Shown in pieces: positions 1-10,598 of a stretch of DNA of 64,000 nucleotides (within the stretch, counting starts at the first letter, position 1; the number at the start of each line of letters is the position of its first letter). The stretch is taken from the NCBI GenBank assembly GCA_021781415.1, contig JAJXWW010000128.1, positions 17,583 to 81,582 of the forward strand, in the 5' to 3' direction. This DNA comes from Planctomycetota bacterium (GTDB taxonomy: Bacteria; Planctomycetota; Planctomycetia; Gemmatales; Gemmataceae). The translations under genes and the position numbers were made by a program. Below the pieces are notes generated by a model that saw nothing but the letters and a program-made list of their open reading frames with translations, was not told the origin of the DNA and made no database searches.

Positions 1-789
1 GATCTCGCCGTTTTCCAACAGAGGCACGGCTTGTTTGGGATTGGTACGCATCCGCTCGGCGAGTTGCCGCGGACTGGTGGCCCCCTGAAACGGCGCGTGG
101 GCAAACGGAGCAGCGGTCACGTCGAGGCGGACGGCAACCTCGGCGATGCCGCCGTTGGTGATGACCGTCAACTTTCCGCTGTAGGTTTGCGGCGCGGTCA
201 AGCCTCGCGCATCGACGTGCAGCTGGATTTGTTGCGATCGCGCCGTCTTGACGCCGCACTCCGCCGGGTTGTCTCCTTCGGCAATTTTGAGCCACTGCCC
301 GCCTTCGCCGACCGTGACTTTGCCTTGCAGAAGTCCCTTGCCCTGGTTCAGAATCGTCAGCGGGATCTTCCGCTGTTCGCCGGGGCGGACGTTGCCGAGC
401 ATCATGCGGCGCGGATTCAAGTCGAGGCGCGGTCCTTGCGTTTGGCTGGCCGGCAGTTGGCCGAGGAAGGCGTGCAAACCAATATCGGCATCGGGCTGCT
501 TCTGATACTCCTGCGCCGTGCGCGCGAGATCGTGTCGGCCCAGCTGGGCAAAGTAGCGACTAAATTCCCCCTCGTGCAGTAAGCGACGCGCGTCTTCCCA
601 TTCGTACTGGCAGCCTTGCACGAAGTCGTCGAACGTCTTGCAGCGTCGTCCCGAAGGGAAGACGTAATCTTGCGGCAGCTGGCCGGGCGCGGCAACGCCC
701 GCAACACCTTGGCGCAGCACGATCCCATCGAAATGACAGTAGACCGCTTCGAGCGGATTGGCACGCTGACATCGCGGGCATACTTGCAC
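1..789 (-). CDS. Zinc-ribbon protein with Ig-like/beta-sandwich region, 3' truncated by window edge
   Basis: The minus-strand frame is open from position 789 to the window edge, about 263 codons, with no stop. I chose the GTG at 789 because an in-frame TGA lies two codons upstream and a GAAAGG-like ribosome site precedes it. The N-terminus has a CPRC knuckle and a further Cys in VYCHFDG, resembling a zinc ribbon that has lost one ligand. A middle stretch (FPSGRRCKTFDDF) leads to a hydrophilic helical part. Residues from about 130 contain LDLNPRRMMLGNV, VTVGEGG and KLTVITNGG, which look like one or two beta-sandwich modules (BACON/Ig-like). I recall similar proteins in Gemmataceae but their function is not known. 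There is no signal peptide, so it is probably cytoplasmic. It may continue into further domains beyond the window. Confidence 0.72.
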   Translation of the reverse strand, partial: MQVCPRCQRANPLEAVYCHFDGIVLRQGVAGVAAPGQLPQDYVFPSGRRCKTFDDFVQGCQYEWEDARRLLHEGEFSRYFAQLGRHDLARTAQEYQKQPDADIGLHAFLGQLPASQTQGPRLDLNPRRMMLGNVRPGEQRKIPLTILNQGKGLLQGKVTVGEGGQWLKIAEGDNPAECGVKTARSQQIQLHVDARGLTAPQTYSGKLTVITNGGIAEVAVRLDVTAAPFAHAPFQGATSPRQLAERMRTNPKQAVPLLENGEI

Positions 790-887
790 GGATCAATGCC
801 TTTCGCCTGCGCCGATCGGTGGTGGGAATCGAGCGTCGAGCGACTTGTCGCTTAAACCCCATAGAATCGAAATAAACGAGCCCCACT

Positions 888-1835
888 CTACCGTTTATTT
901 TTCCGTTTTCTCTCGAGTGCCGCGCGCCCCTGAAAGCGCAGCACGACATTGCCGAGCTGAATGCGGTCGCCGTCGTGCAACTCGCACAGTTGCAAGACCG
1001 GTCGATCGTTGACGCGCGTCCACTCGGAGGGCGCGTCGTGGTTCAGCAGTAAGTAGCGCTGTCCCTCGCGTTGGATGATGGCATGTTTCTTCTCGACCTT
1101 CATGTCGCGGAATAGGGCGATGTCGGAATGCTCGTCTCGACCAAGCGAGTTATCCACCTTGTCGAGCGGATACTCGCGTCCTTCTTGCCATCCGCGCATC
1201 ACCTTGACCGACGCCGGTTGAAACACGCTTTGCACCAAGGCCGACAACGAGCCGATGCAAGCGCCGAGAATAATCAACCCCAGCGCTCCCCAGAACGAGG
1301 CGCGATCGCTGGCGACATTCGCTTTCTCCAAAGCAAGCCCAAACAGCATTCCGCCGACGAAGCCGCCAATCGCTCCGCCGAGCGTGCCATAGCTGAACTT
1401 GCCCAACGAGCGAGCGGCAATCCCCTCGCTGAACCCGACCGTGACGCCGAGGAACATCCAACCCAGTCCGCGGGCGAACATGGCTCCGAAGAGATGCAGG
1501 ACCGGCGAGCCGCGATGGGAAGCGATCCAATCGACGATCGCGTAATTCACCCATTCGCCGACGAATATACCGCCCGCTCCGCCGACCAATCCCAAGAGAA
1601 CGCCGTAGGCCGCCAGCCGGACGAAGCGCAGCAGCGATCGGTCGCGGATCGCCTCGACGCTGACGACAAAATAGCCGATGGACGCTCCGATGAACGCCCC
1701 GCCCATCAACAGTTGGCTCGTGAACTGATCGCTGGAAGCGCTCTTATTGCCGAACACGCCGAACAACATCCAGCCGAGCAAGCCGCCCAGCGCGCCGAAA
1801 ACGGCGTTGAAATAGATTCGGCTGAGCAGCGCCAT
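888..1835 (-). CDS. Multi-pass membrane protein with C-terminal FHA domain
   Basis: The product is 315 aa. Residues 1-210 form several glycine-rich hydrophobic segments (for example FGALGGLLGWMLFGVF), consistent with about six membrane spans. Residues about 225-305 form a forkhead-associated domain: DIALFRDMKVEKKHAIIQ supplies the conserved Arg and His of the phosphothreonine pocket, followed by LLLNHDAPSEW and DGDRIQLGNVVLRF. FHA domains bind phosphothreonine peptides, so a role in Ser/Thr kinase signalling at the membrane is likely, though no partner is encoded next to it. I preferred the ATG at 1835 over an upstream in-frame start because the hydrophobic N-terminus begins there and GAGGA lies about 11 bases upstream. 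The divergent neighbour at 1981 shares the intergenic region. Confidence 0.82.
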   Translation of the reverse strand: MALLSRIYFNAVFGALGGLLGWMLFGVFGNKSASSDQFTSQLLMGGAFIGASIGYFVVSVEAIRDRSLLRFVRLAAYGVLLGLVGGAGGIFVGEWVNYAIVDWIASHRGSPVLHLFGAMFARGLGWMFLGVTVGFSEGIAARSLGKFSYGTLGGAIGGFVGGMLFGLALEKANVASDRASFWGALGLIILGACIGSLSALVQSVFQPASVKVMRGWQEGREYPLDKVDNSLGRDEHSDIALFRDMKVEKKHAIIQREGQRYLLLNHDAPSEWTRVNDRPVLQLCELHDGDRIQLGNVVLRFQGRAALERKRKNKR

Positions 1836-1980
1836 GTTCTTCGAGTCCTCGACCGTCCGAAAGTCTCTGATATGGTTTGTAATGGGGAGAGGACGCAATT
1901 GCAACGGTCAATTTGTTCGTTGTGGCCTCTCGGAGTCCGCGAAGAGGAGCAGGATTCCGCTTGAAGGGGGAGGAGCGTCG

Positions 1981-3495
1981 ATGAAACGACGAAATGCCTA
2001 TGGGGCCGCGGCGGCAACCTTGGCCGCCATCGCGGTCGTTGGCTCGCTCTGGTCGTGGAGGCCGCGCATCGAGCCGCCGACCCACGACGGCAAGGCATTG
2101 CGCTGGGGCGGCGATGCCGGAGGAGGCGCTCCGTACATTCTCGATCGCGGTCCCGACCGAGCGCCGAGTGGCTTCGAAGGTGAGTTGGCCGCCGACCTCG
2201 CCGCGCGCCTTGGAATACCCGCTCGTTTCGTCCAAAAAGATTGGGATATGCTGCCCTCCGATCTGGCGCGCGGCGACATTGATGTCCTCCTGAACGGATA
2301 CGAATGGTCGCCGCAACGCGAACGCAAGATGGCCTCGACGCTACCGTATTACGTCTATCGCTTGCAGCTGATTGTCGCACCTGGCTCGTCGTTGCGCGAT
2401 TGGGACGATTTGCGCCGCGACCGCTCCGGCCGGCAGTGGAAAGTCGGCGTCCTCAGCGATTCGGCCGCCCATCTCTTTTTGAAAAAAAACTACTCACCCA
2501 GCGATCTGAAGATTGTCGCGCTGTCGGTCGAAGGCAGCACCGGGTTGATGAACATGGTCCGCAACGGGACGCTCGATGCCACCGTACAAGATAACCTCGC
2601 CGCGTTCTACTACGTCCAACAAGGGCACGGATTCGCCGATCTTCGTATCGTGGGGCCATCCATCGAACCCGGCCATTTCGTTCTCTACGTTCGCCCCAAC
2701 GACGGCGAACTACGGCTCCGTCTCAACGAAGCGCTCCGCGCCGCCCTGCGCGACGGCACGTTGCGCCGCATCTACGACAAATACGGTCTGTGGAACGCCG
2801 ACCAAGACGGGTTGCTCCAAGCGATGGAGAATTGGCCGCCACCGATGCCGGAGCCGGAGCAGTCGTTCGCCGACTTCCTCGCCTTATTGACGCGCGCGGC
2901 GGGGGTGACGATTCTGCTTGCGTGTGGAGCGATGCCGTTGGCCATGCTCCTCGGTTTATTCGTCGCCTTGGGTCGGCTGTATGGCCCGCGTTGGCTGAAT
3001 TGGATACTGACGATCTACGTCGAATTGCTGCGCGGCACGCCGGTGTTGATGCAACTGTTCGTCATCTATTATCTGTTACCGGTTATCGGCGTGAAAATGG
3101 AGGCTTTCTGGGCTGGGATGCTCGGTCTGGCGATCAACTACTCGGCCTACGAGGCGGAGAATTATCGCGCGGGATTGTTGGCCATCCCGCGCGGGCAGAT
3201 GGAAGCGGCGCTGTCGCTGGGCATGAGTCTACCGACCGCGCTGTGGCGCATCCTCGTGCCCCAAGCCGTTCGTCTCGTCGTTCCTCCCGTGACGAACGAT
3301 TTTATCTCGCTGTTCAAGGATACGTCGGTTTGTAGCGTCATCGCCGTCGTCGAGCTGACGAGTAGCTATCGCAGCCTGATGGTCAATCATCCACAATATA
3401 TGCTACAATTGGGATTGGTTACGGCACTTTTATATTTGCTAATGAGCTATCCGCTGTCCCTGGCGGCTCGACGTTTGGAACGACGGCAACATTGA
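1981..3495 (+). CDS. Amino-acid ABC transporter, fused substrate-binding and permease domains
   Basis: The 504-aa protein joins a family 3 solute-binding domain to a HisM/GlnP-type permease. An N-terminal hydrophobic segment (residues about 8-23) acts as signal or anchor. Residues about 40-280 carry binding-protein features (GFEGELAADLAARLG; GTLRRIYDKYGLW). Residues about 295-500 hold the membrane spans, with the EAA loop EAALSLGMSLPTALWRILVP that contacts the ATPase. The start at 1981 follows a very strong GGGGGAGGAG ribosome site; the open frame upstream is spurious. Fused binding protein-permeases occur in polar amino-acid importers. The ATP-binding subunit is not adjacent, so it must be supplied from elsewhere. 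The substrate is probably a polar amino acid such as glutamine, by family only. Confidence 0.9.
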   Translation: MKRRNAYGAAAATLAAIAVVGSLWSWRPRIEPPTHDGKALRWGGDAGGGAPYILDRGPDRAPSGFEGELAADLAARLGIPARFVQKDWDMLPSDLARGDIDVLLNGYEWSPQRERKMASTLPYYVYRLQLIVAPGSSLRDWDDLRRDRSGRQWKVGVLSDSAAHLFLKKNYSPSDLKIVALSVEGSTGLMNMVRNGTLDATVQDNLAAFYYVQQGHGFADLRIVGPSIEPGHFVLYVRPNDGELRLRLNEALRAALRDGTLRRIYDKYGLWNADQDGLLQAMENWPPPMPEPEQSFADFLALLTRAAGVTILLACGAMPLAMLLGLFVALGRLYGPRWLNWILTIYVELLRGTPVLMQLFVIYYLLPVIGVKMEAFWAGMLGLAINYSAYEAENYRAGLLAIPRGQMEAALSLGMSLPTALWRILVPQAVRLVVPPVTNDFISLFKDTSVCSVIAVVELTSSYRSLMVNHPQYMLQLGLVTALLYLLMSYPLSLAARRLERRQH

Positions 3496-3500
3496 ACGAA

Positions 3501-3558
3501 ATCGGAACCCGAGGTGAGAGCGAGAGAATGTCTCTCGCCGCCCGCTTCGGGTTCCGAT
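3501..3558. terminator. Nested inverted repeat between convergent genes
   Basis: Outer arms ATCGGAACCCG (3501-3511) and CGGGTTCCGAT (3548-3558) are perfect complements, and a second perfect hairpin, CGAGAGA with TCTCTCG (3521-3537), sits inside. It lies between the ends of two convergent genes, so it could stop transcription from both sides. There is no T-run, so it may instead be a repeat element or a Rho-independent-like barrier of unusual form. Confidence 0.5.
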
Positions 3559-3596
3559 CTCCAATGGAAACGCTCGCATGGAATTCGGGCGATCGT

Positions 3597-4646
3597 TTAC
3601 TTCGCTCCCGCGACGTCGATCTTGGCGTTGGCCCGCGATCCGTTGACGATGTTATCGTGGAGAAGGGTGCAGTAGTATTCCTTCACCATCTCCTTAACCT
3701 CCTCAAACTTGACTTCGCGGCCGGGCTTGCGGTCGGTGACCACGATGAGGTGGTTGCCGAACGGCGTTTTAACCGGCTCGGTGATCTCGAAAGGTTTGGA
3801 TGTGAACGCGGCGCGCGCGAACGGTTCGACCATGTGGCCGACGCCCTGAAACCAACCCACATCGCCGCCCTTATCCTTGGACGGACAGATCGATTTTTCC
3901 TTGGCTTGAGCGGCAAACGCCTCGTCCAGAAGGGTTTGACGTTTCTTTTCGAGAGTCAGTTTGTCGGTGTTGGGAGGCAACTGGTTCAAACCGTCGGCCA
4001 CTTGCTTATCGATGGCCAATTTGACGGCTTGCAACTGCGCCGCCTCCGGCATCAGAATGTGACGCGCGCGGACCATGCTGCCGTCAAAAAGGTACTTGCG
4101 TGCTTCAAACAGTTCTTGGAGAACCTTATCGGTCGCGCGCGCCTCGGCGAACTTGCCCCAACGGATGTCGGCGGCGATGTGTTCGCGCAGCTCCGCCTCG
4201 GTCAGTTTCATCTCCTCCAGTTCCTTGCCGAACTCTTTCTTCTGCTTCTGGAGTTCCGCTTTCATCTCTTCGACGGCTTTGTCCACCTCCTTCGGCTCGA
4301 CGACAATTTTCTGCTCGATCAAATACCGATCGAGCAGCATCTGATCCACGAGAAAATGGATAATCTGGGGACGAGCCTCGGCTTGCTTGGCGGGCGGAAC
4401 ACGTTGCAAGGACCGTTGCACGACGGCTTCCAAGATCGGATACCCGTTCACGGTGGCGGCGACCGCGTTGGCCGGCGCGGCCGGAGCGGTCGGTGCCGGC
4501 GCGGCCGGAGCGGTCGGTGCCGGCGCGGCCGGAGCGGTCTGCGCCGGAGGGGGCGGGACGGCGCTTTGGGGGGCCTGAGCGAAAGCCGGCGCGCAGGAAA
4601 TACTCAATCCCAAGAACGCCCAACAGGGGCGAGGCAGGATGCGCAT
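3597..4646 (-). CDS. Exported peptidyl-prolyl isomerase / SurA-like chaperone (PpiC family)
   Basis: The 349-aa product begins with a signal peptide ending near AFAQA. A low-complexity linker of Ala/Pro/Thr follows (about residues 25-58) in which the block TAPAAPAP recurs three times, mirrored by a 24-bp DNA repeat. Residues about 60-170 are a charged, helical SurA-N-like region (VNGYPILEAVVQRSLQ; KEVDKAVEEMKAELQKQ). Residues about 190-320 form the parvulin domain, with RARHILM, DKGGDVGWFQGV and PFGNHLIVVTDRKPG. It is expected to help fold outer-membrane or secreted proteins in the periplasm. The ATG at 4646 is supported by GAGGAG 7-12 bases upstream; upstream reading frame is out of family. 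Substrates are unknown. Confidence 0.9.
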   Translation of the reverse strand: MRILPRPCWAFLGLSISCAPAFAQAPQSAVPPPPAQTAPAAPAPTAPAAPAPTAPAAPANAVAATVNGYPILEAVVQRSLQRVPPAKQAEARPQIIHFLVDQMLLDRYLIEQKIVVEPKEVDKAVEEMKAELQKQKKEFGKELEEMKLTEAELREHIAADIRWGKFAEARATDKVLQELFEARKYLFDGSMVRARHILMPEAAQLQAVKLAIDKQVADGLNQLPPNTDKLTLEKKRQTLLDEAFAAQAKEKSICPSKDKGGDVGWFQGVGHMVEPFARAAFTSKPFEITEPVKTPFGNHLIVVTDRKPGREVKFEEVKEMVKEYYCTLLHDNIVNGSRANAKIDVAGAK

Positions 4647-4746
4647 AATTTGTCTCCTCAACAGGTCGAGAGAATGGCCGAGCAGTTCCGCGACTCGGCG
4701 TCCAAGGCGGGGGATTGTAGCGAGGGAGTGCGTCTGCGCCGAGATG

Positions 4747-4789
4747 AAAAAAAAGTGCCGCCCGCGCTCGAGGGGAACGCGGGCGGCAC
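4747..4789 (-). terminator. Rho-independent terminator of the YYAPAP gene
   Basis: Read on the minus strand, the perfect 12-bp stem GTGCCGCCCGCG/CGCGGGCGGCAC with an 11-base loop is followed directly by eight T residues. It lies 60 bases downstream of the stop of the gene at 4850-5218. This is the clearest classical intrinsic terminator in the window. Confidence 0.9.
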
Positions 4790-4849
4790 GTTCATCCTCG
4801 TCCCCACGCGGAGCGAAGGAACGAGAAGACGAAAAGAGAGCCGTGCGGC

Positions 4850-5218
4850 TTACGGATAGTAGTAGCGCGTCACCACCGGGGCCGGCGCGCCGTAGTAACT
4901 GCTCACGGAGCGAAGGCGGCCCAAGGGGCCATAGCGATAAGTAGCCACGGGTGCGGGAGCATAATACGAAGTAACAACCGGGGCGGGAGCATAGTACGAC
5001 ACCACGGGAGCGGGCGCGTAGTAAGAAACCGCCGGCGCGGGCGCGTAATACGACACCGCTGGAGCCGGTGTGTAGTACGACACCACCGGTGCGGGCGCGT
5101 AGTAGCTCACCGCGGGAGCGGGATAGTAAACGAACTGTGCCTGTGCGGAGTTTGCCGTGGCCGACAGCAAAGCCAATGCCACAACCGCTGGAATCAGCCA
5201 TCGAGAAATGCGTACCAT
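4850..5218 (-). CDS. Small exported protein made of YYAPAP-V repeats
   Basis: The 122-aa product has a clear signal peptide (residues 1-27, ending SAQAQ) and then about nine imperfect copies of the unit SYYAPAPVV, ending in RYYYP. Nothing else of note remains after the leader. The repeats are tyrosine and proline rich, which suggests an extended or polyproline-like fold; similar Tyr/Pro-rich exported proteins are often wall- or surface-associated, but I do not recognise a characterised family. A strong GGAGAAGGAG site precedes the ATG at 5218, and a terminator follows the gene, so it is probably a well-expressed single-gene transcript. Repeat number may vary between strains because the DNA itself is repetitive. 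Confidence 0.8.
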   Translation of the reverse strand: MVRISRWLIPAVVALALLSATANSAQAQFVYYPAPAVSYYAPAPVVSYYTPAPAVSYYAPAPAVSYYAPAPVVSYYAPAPVVTSYYAPAPVATYRYGPLGRLRSVSSYYGAPAPVVTRYYYP

Positions 5219-5294
5219 GGCTCCTTCTCCTGTTGCAAGAGTTTCGCGCTGGGACCGGAGTATTCTACGCGCCTCGATACGATCTGGGTAGTCC

Positions 5295-6023
5295 TTATAA
5301 TCCCTTCGCTCGGCGAATTGCGTCTTTCATGTCGCGGACGGCCTGCGTCATGCCGACGAGTGTGGATCGCGCCACGATGCTATGGCCGATGTTCAACTCT
5401 TCGACGCAAGAAATCGCCGCCACGGCACGGACGTTCTCATAGTTCAATCCGTGCCCCATGTGAACGTGCAAGCCGCGCTCGCGGGCGAACTCGGCGGCTT
5501 GGATCAGGGCATCGCGCTCACGCTGCCGCTCCGTCGGAGTGCGGGCTTCGGAATAGCGCGCCGTCTGAATTTCGACGGCCCGGACCTTGAGAATGTGGGC
5601 AATTTCAATCTGCCGCGGATCGGGGTCGAGAAAGAGCGATACCTCAATTCCTGCCGTGTGCAACTGCTTGACGATGCGTTCGACGGCCTTCTCGTGAGCG
5701 ACGGCGTCGAGTCCTCCCTCCGTGGTCAACTCTTCGCGTTTCTCTGGCACGAGCGTGGCTTCGTCGGGCTTCACCTCGCAGGCAAAGTCGGCGATGGCCG
5801 GGATGGCCGCCATCTCCAGATTGAGGCGATTGGTCACGACTTGCCGCAGCAGCCGGACATCGCGTTCCTGAATGTGACGGCGATCTTCGCGGAGATGCAC
5901 GGTAATGCCGTCGGCTCCTCCGAGCAACGCCAGCACCGCCGCCGCGACCGGATCGGGTTCGTGCGCCCGCCGCGCTTGCCGCAGCGTGGCCACATGATCG
6001 ATGTTGACGCCGAGTCGAATCAC
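5295..6023 (-). CDS. pdxJ: Pyridoxine 5'-phosphate synthase
   Basis: PdxJ condenses 1-deoxyxylulose 5-phosphate with 3-amino-2-oxopropyl phosphate to make pyridoxine 5'-phosphate, the ring-closing step of the DXP-dependent vitamin B6 pathway. The 242-aa product matches the family length. Visible family motifs are [17 protein letters not shown] at the N-terminus, [30 protein letters not shown] and GHGLNYENV near the C-terminus. The frame is open further upstream, but the GTG at 6023 with GGGGAG about 8 bases ahead gives the standard N-terminus. No other B6 gene is adjacent. Confidence 0.96.
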   Translation of the reverse strand: MIRLGVNIDHVATLRQARRAHEPDPVAAAVLALLGGADGITVHLREDRRHIQERDVRLLRQVVTNRLNLEMAAIPAIADFACEVKPDEATLVPEKREELTTEGGLDAVAHEKAVERIVKQLHTAGIEVSLFLDPDPRQIEIAHILKVRAVEIQTARYSEARTPTERQRERDALIQAAEFARERGLHVHMGHGLNYENVRAVAAISCVEELNIGHSIVARSTLVGMTQAVRDMKDAIRRAKGL

Positions 6024-6085
6024 GATGGTAACTCCCCGCGGGTCTGGCCTTGTATCGCAACGAGCATCAATGCGCAACCCGCGCA

Positions 6086-6979
6086 TCAGAGACGTAACTG
6101 GGGCGGCAAGTCCGGCGAGGTGCGGCGATAGCGCCGCGCCTCGTGGCCAAGCCATTTTATCAGCACGAAGGCCAACAGCAAATCGAACGCTTTGTTGATC
6201 CACGAACCGATCACCGGGATGCTAGTTCCGGGTAACCAATAGTACGAAGTCAAGATGGCGACTAAGAGTAAGAGAGGCAAAAACCGCGTGGAACGGGGCA
6301 TGGGATAGCGAGGATCGACGAACATCCGCACAATGCTCCGCGCCTCGGCCCAAGTGTCCCACAGCAACCACAAGAGGCTCCCGCGCATCGCCGACTGACT
6401 CAGGTTCGGCACCACGATCGCCGTCGGCGCGACCGACGGCGCGTCCGAGTTCAAGAGCCGTTTGCCCAAGTCCACCAGAATCGCCGTCGGAGCAGGCGGT
6501 GCCGGAGGGGCGGGCATTGGGTCGGCCACGCGAGCAACCGGGGGCGATTCGGCAAGTCTCGGTTCCTCGGTGAAGCGAGATTGCAACGACTCCAACGCAT
6601 TCTCTAAACGACGAACGCGCTGCTCCAACGAGGTGGTATTTCGTGAGACATCCTCGGGAGGAGTATCCGCCTCGACGGCAACGGAGGGTGGAAGGACGCC
6701 ATCGGTTGGAGGTAGATCCGTCCGCACGCCGGAAGCGGGCGATCCATCGTCGTCGAGACGAGCCAGCGCGGATTCGTCCACGTCCTCCGCGCTCGCCTCC
6801 GGGGGTACGAACACGGACAGCGCGTCCGCGTCCGCAACCGGCGCGGTGGGCGGCGGTTCGGTCGAGGGTTCGCGCAGAGACACGGTTCGTTTCCTCCGGG
6901 CAACCCGTTCGGTATTCTGGTTCTGCTTGCTCACGCCTGTTCCAACTCCCGATCCGTGGGACACGTTGAGGGTACGCAC
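6086..6979 (-). CDS. Hypothetical membrane protein with acidic, coiled-coil N-terminal half
   Basis: The product is 297 aa from the GTG at 6979; a second GTG at 6934 (VSKQNQ) is an equally reasonable start. The first 130 residues are low-complexity, rich in Pro, Ala, Glu and Asp. A short coiled coil follows ([20 protein letters not shown]). Towards the C-terminus are two hydrophobic segments ([20 protein letters not shown] and [14 protein letters not shown]). The topology suggests a long cytoplasmic domain anchored by the C-terminus. I do not recognise a family and assign no function. It ends 62 bases before the pdxJ start, on the same strand. Confidence 0.7.
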   Translation of the reverse strand: MRTLNVSHGSGVGTGVSKQNQNTERVARRKRTVSLREPSTEPPPTAPVADADALSVFVPPEASAEDVDESALARLDDDGSPASGVRTDLPPTDGVLPPSVAVEADTPPEDVSRNTTSLEQRVRRLENALESLQSRFTEEPRLAESPPVARVADPMPAPPAPPAPTAILVDLGKRLLNSDAPSVAPTAIVVPNLSQSAMRGSLLWLLWDTWAEARSIVRMFVDPRYPMPRSTRFLPLLLLVAILTSYYWLPGTSIPVIGSWINKAFDLLLAFVLIKWLGHEARRYRRTSPDLPPQLRL

Positions 6980-7231
6980 AGCATATCCTGAGATCGATTC
7001 TTAGACCAGAGCGCCCAACGCATGAACACCGATCTTCTTCCGACGGAGTTCTCCACTCGATCGATTCCATTTCATACGGGCTACTTCCTTCTAGGGTATC
7101 GCCGAAAGCCGCATCGAGTCTGCGATTCCATAACATTTCCCCAAGAGACGATTTTTGGTTAGCCGCGACCCGAAGGGGAGCGCGTGCCGTAATCCTTTGC
7201 GGATCGCGGCCGACCGAGGAGGGAGACCGCC
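6980..7231. other. Intergenic stretch between divergent genes
   Basis: No credible gene is seen. It should hold the promoters of the minus-strand membrane protein and the plus-strand YyaL gene. It includes one arm of the TTGGTTAGCCGCGAC repeat at 7155-7184. Confidence 0.5.
7155..7184 (+). repeat. Partial copy of the TTGGTTAGCCGCGAC palindromic repeat
   Basis: The segment starts TTGGTTAGCCGCGAC and ends GGGGAGCGCG, matching the left half of the long palindrome after purK (28330-28395). The right half is absent here, so this is a half-element upstream of the YyaL gene. Confidence 0.55.
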
Positions 7232-9334
<2,103 letters not shown>

Positions 9335-9525
9335 TTTGCCCATACGATCTTGTGGAAGGAACGTAGCGAACAAATGTCGATGTATGCCGTGGAGCGGCTC
9401 CTTCCTCACGCGCCCAACCCAAGACTTTTTCAGATGTCTCCACCGAGTACGGGGGGGAGAGAGAAGGCGTGTTCTAGGGCCGGCCCGCATTGCCAACGCG
9501 GACGAGGCGGAGCCGAAAAGGCTAT

Positions 9526-9741
9526 TTACGGAGCCTTCAAATCTCCATCGGAGTAGTAGACGAAATCTCGAATCAGTCGGCGAACCATTTCAGCGGTCGT
9601 CAAGCCTTGCTCGTTCGCCGCTTCTTCCAACGATTTGAGCAACCAGGTTTCGAGTAGGACCGGCATCTCCACGATCGACTCGGACGACATCGCATCCTCG
9701 CGGCGGGAAGAAAACTTCTGAACTTCGACTGCGCTCATCAT
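9526..9741 (-). CDS. Small ribbon-helix-helix-like protein
   Basis: The 71-aa product has a pattern typical of ribbon-helix-helix DNA-binding or antitoxin-like proteins: a short strand (ESIVEMPVLLETWLLKSLEE) followed by AANEQGLTTAEMVRRLIRDFVYY. A strong GGAGGAAGGG site lies upstream of tandem ATGs at 9741 and 9738. No toxin gene is adjacent: the flanking gene upstream encodes a cytidylate-kinase-like protein. It could be a regulator or an orphan antitoxin. The first 18 residues are charged and probably flexible. Confidence 0.7.
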   Translation of the reverse strand: MMSAVEVQKFSSRREDAMSSESIVEMPVLLETWLLKSLEEAANEQGLTTAEMVRRLIRDFVYYSDGDLKAP

Positions 9742-9887
9742 TCGCCACCCTTCCTCCTGAAACGTCCGAACAGAGACGAACCCAACGAGACCGATCCGCG
9801 AGCGGGTTTGCGTCGGCGACCCAAGTACATTCTATCGGGACGCCCACGCACTCCCGCTCGCTTTCGGCACACGATCGAGAATCTCCC

Positions 9888-10598
9888 CTATCTCGGTTTA
9901 TGACCGACGGCCTTGTGGTGCAAGGCGTGGAGAATCACGTCGGCACACTCGGAGATCGACCATTGGGAGGTATTCAGAATCAAATCGTAATGGTCCGGCT
10001 GGGTTGGATCAACGTGAAAATGATCGCGAAGGAAACGGCCGCGCTCGCGGTTGACCTCTTCCAGGCGGTGGGCCGCCGTGGCTCGATCGGTTTTCATGGA
10101 ACGCGCGAAGGCGGAGACGCGACGTTCGCGGTCGCCGATCAAACGCACCCGCAGTGTCGTCCGAGACGGCAGGATGAACCCCGCGCCGTGGCCGACGATC
10201 AGACAGCGCCCCCGATCTCCCATCGATCGGATCACGGAAACTAGGTGATGGAAATAACGGCTTTCACTCAGGTCGTGGTGAGCGCCAAATGCGGAGATGC
10301 ACTCCAACAACCAATTCTGTCGCCGTTCGTCGATCTCAGCGACTGCGCGGAGCGGAAGATGGACTTGTTCCGCGATGCGCGCTGGAATTTCTCGATCGTA
10401 CACCGGCCAGCCAAGGCGTTCGCCGACCTCGCGGGCTACCTCTTGTTCCGGGGTGCCCACTTCGCGCGACAGCGCGATGGTAAAACGGTCGAGATCTGTT
10501 TCCGACGGTTCCACGTCGGTCTTCTGTCCATTGAGGCGATACCCGAAGACATGCTCCAAAGCCTCGGCATGACGGTGAAGTATACTGCTTGCGATCAT
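9888..10598 (-). CDS. Cytidylate-kinase-like family protein
   Basis: The 236-aa product resembles the cytidylate_kin2 family of P-loop proteins. The segment TIALSREVGTPEQEVAREVGERLGWPVYDREI aligns with the usual SRE-x-GSGG nucleotide-binding start, but the glycine-rich loop is GTPEQE, without the usual GSGG and Lys/Arg. Later motifs fit the family: CLIVGHGAGFIL, RVRLIGDRERRV, and the C-terminal DHYDLILNTSQWSI. It may bind nucleotide weakly or have another substrate. A near-perfect AAGGAGGT site lies just before the ATG at 10598. The real substrate is unknown; it need not be CMP. Confidence 0.78.
   Translation of the reverse strand: MIASSILHRHAEALEHVFGYRLNGQKTDVEPSETDLDRFTIALSREVGTPEQEVAREVGERLGWPVYDREIPARIAEQVHLPLRAVAEIDERRQNWLLECISAFGAHHDLSESRYFHHLVSVIRSMGDRGRCLIVGHGAGFILPSRTTLRVRLIGDRERRVSAFARSMKTDRATAAHRLEEVNRERGRFLRDHFHVDPTQPDHYDLILNTSQWSISECADVILHALHHKAVGHKPR

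Noticed and set aside
4850..5201. Long minus-strand frame that extends the PpiC-like protein upstream through the YYAPAP gene
   Set aside because: The extension is out of frame with the YYAPAP protein, has no ribosome site and no family match; the ATG at 4646 has a signal peptide right after it.
9431..9475. Possible degenerate copy of the C/G-rich repeat after the YyaL gene
   Set aside because: It has an ACGGGGGGGAGAGAG stretch and GAGTAC, but no complementary C-rich arm, so the match is too weak to count.
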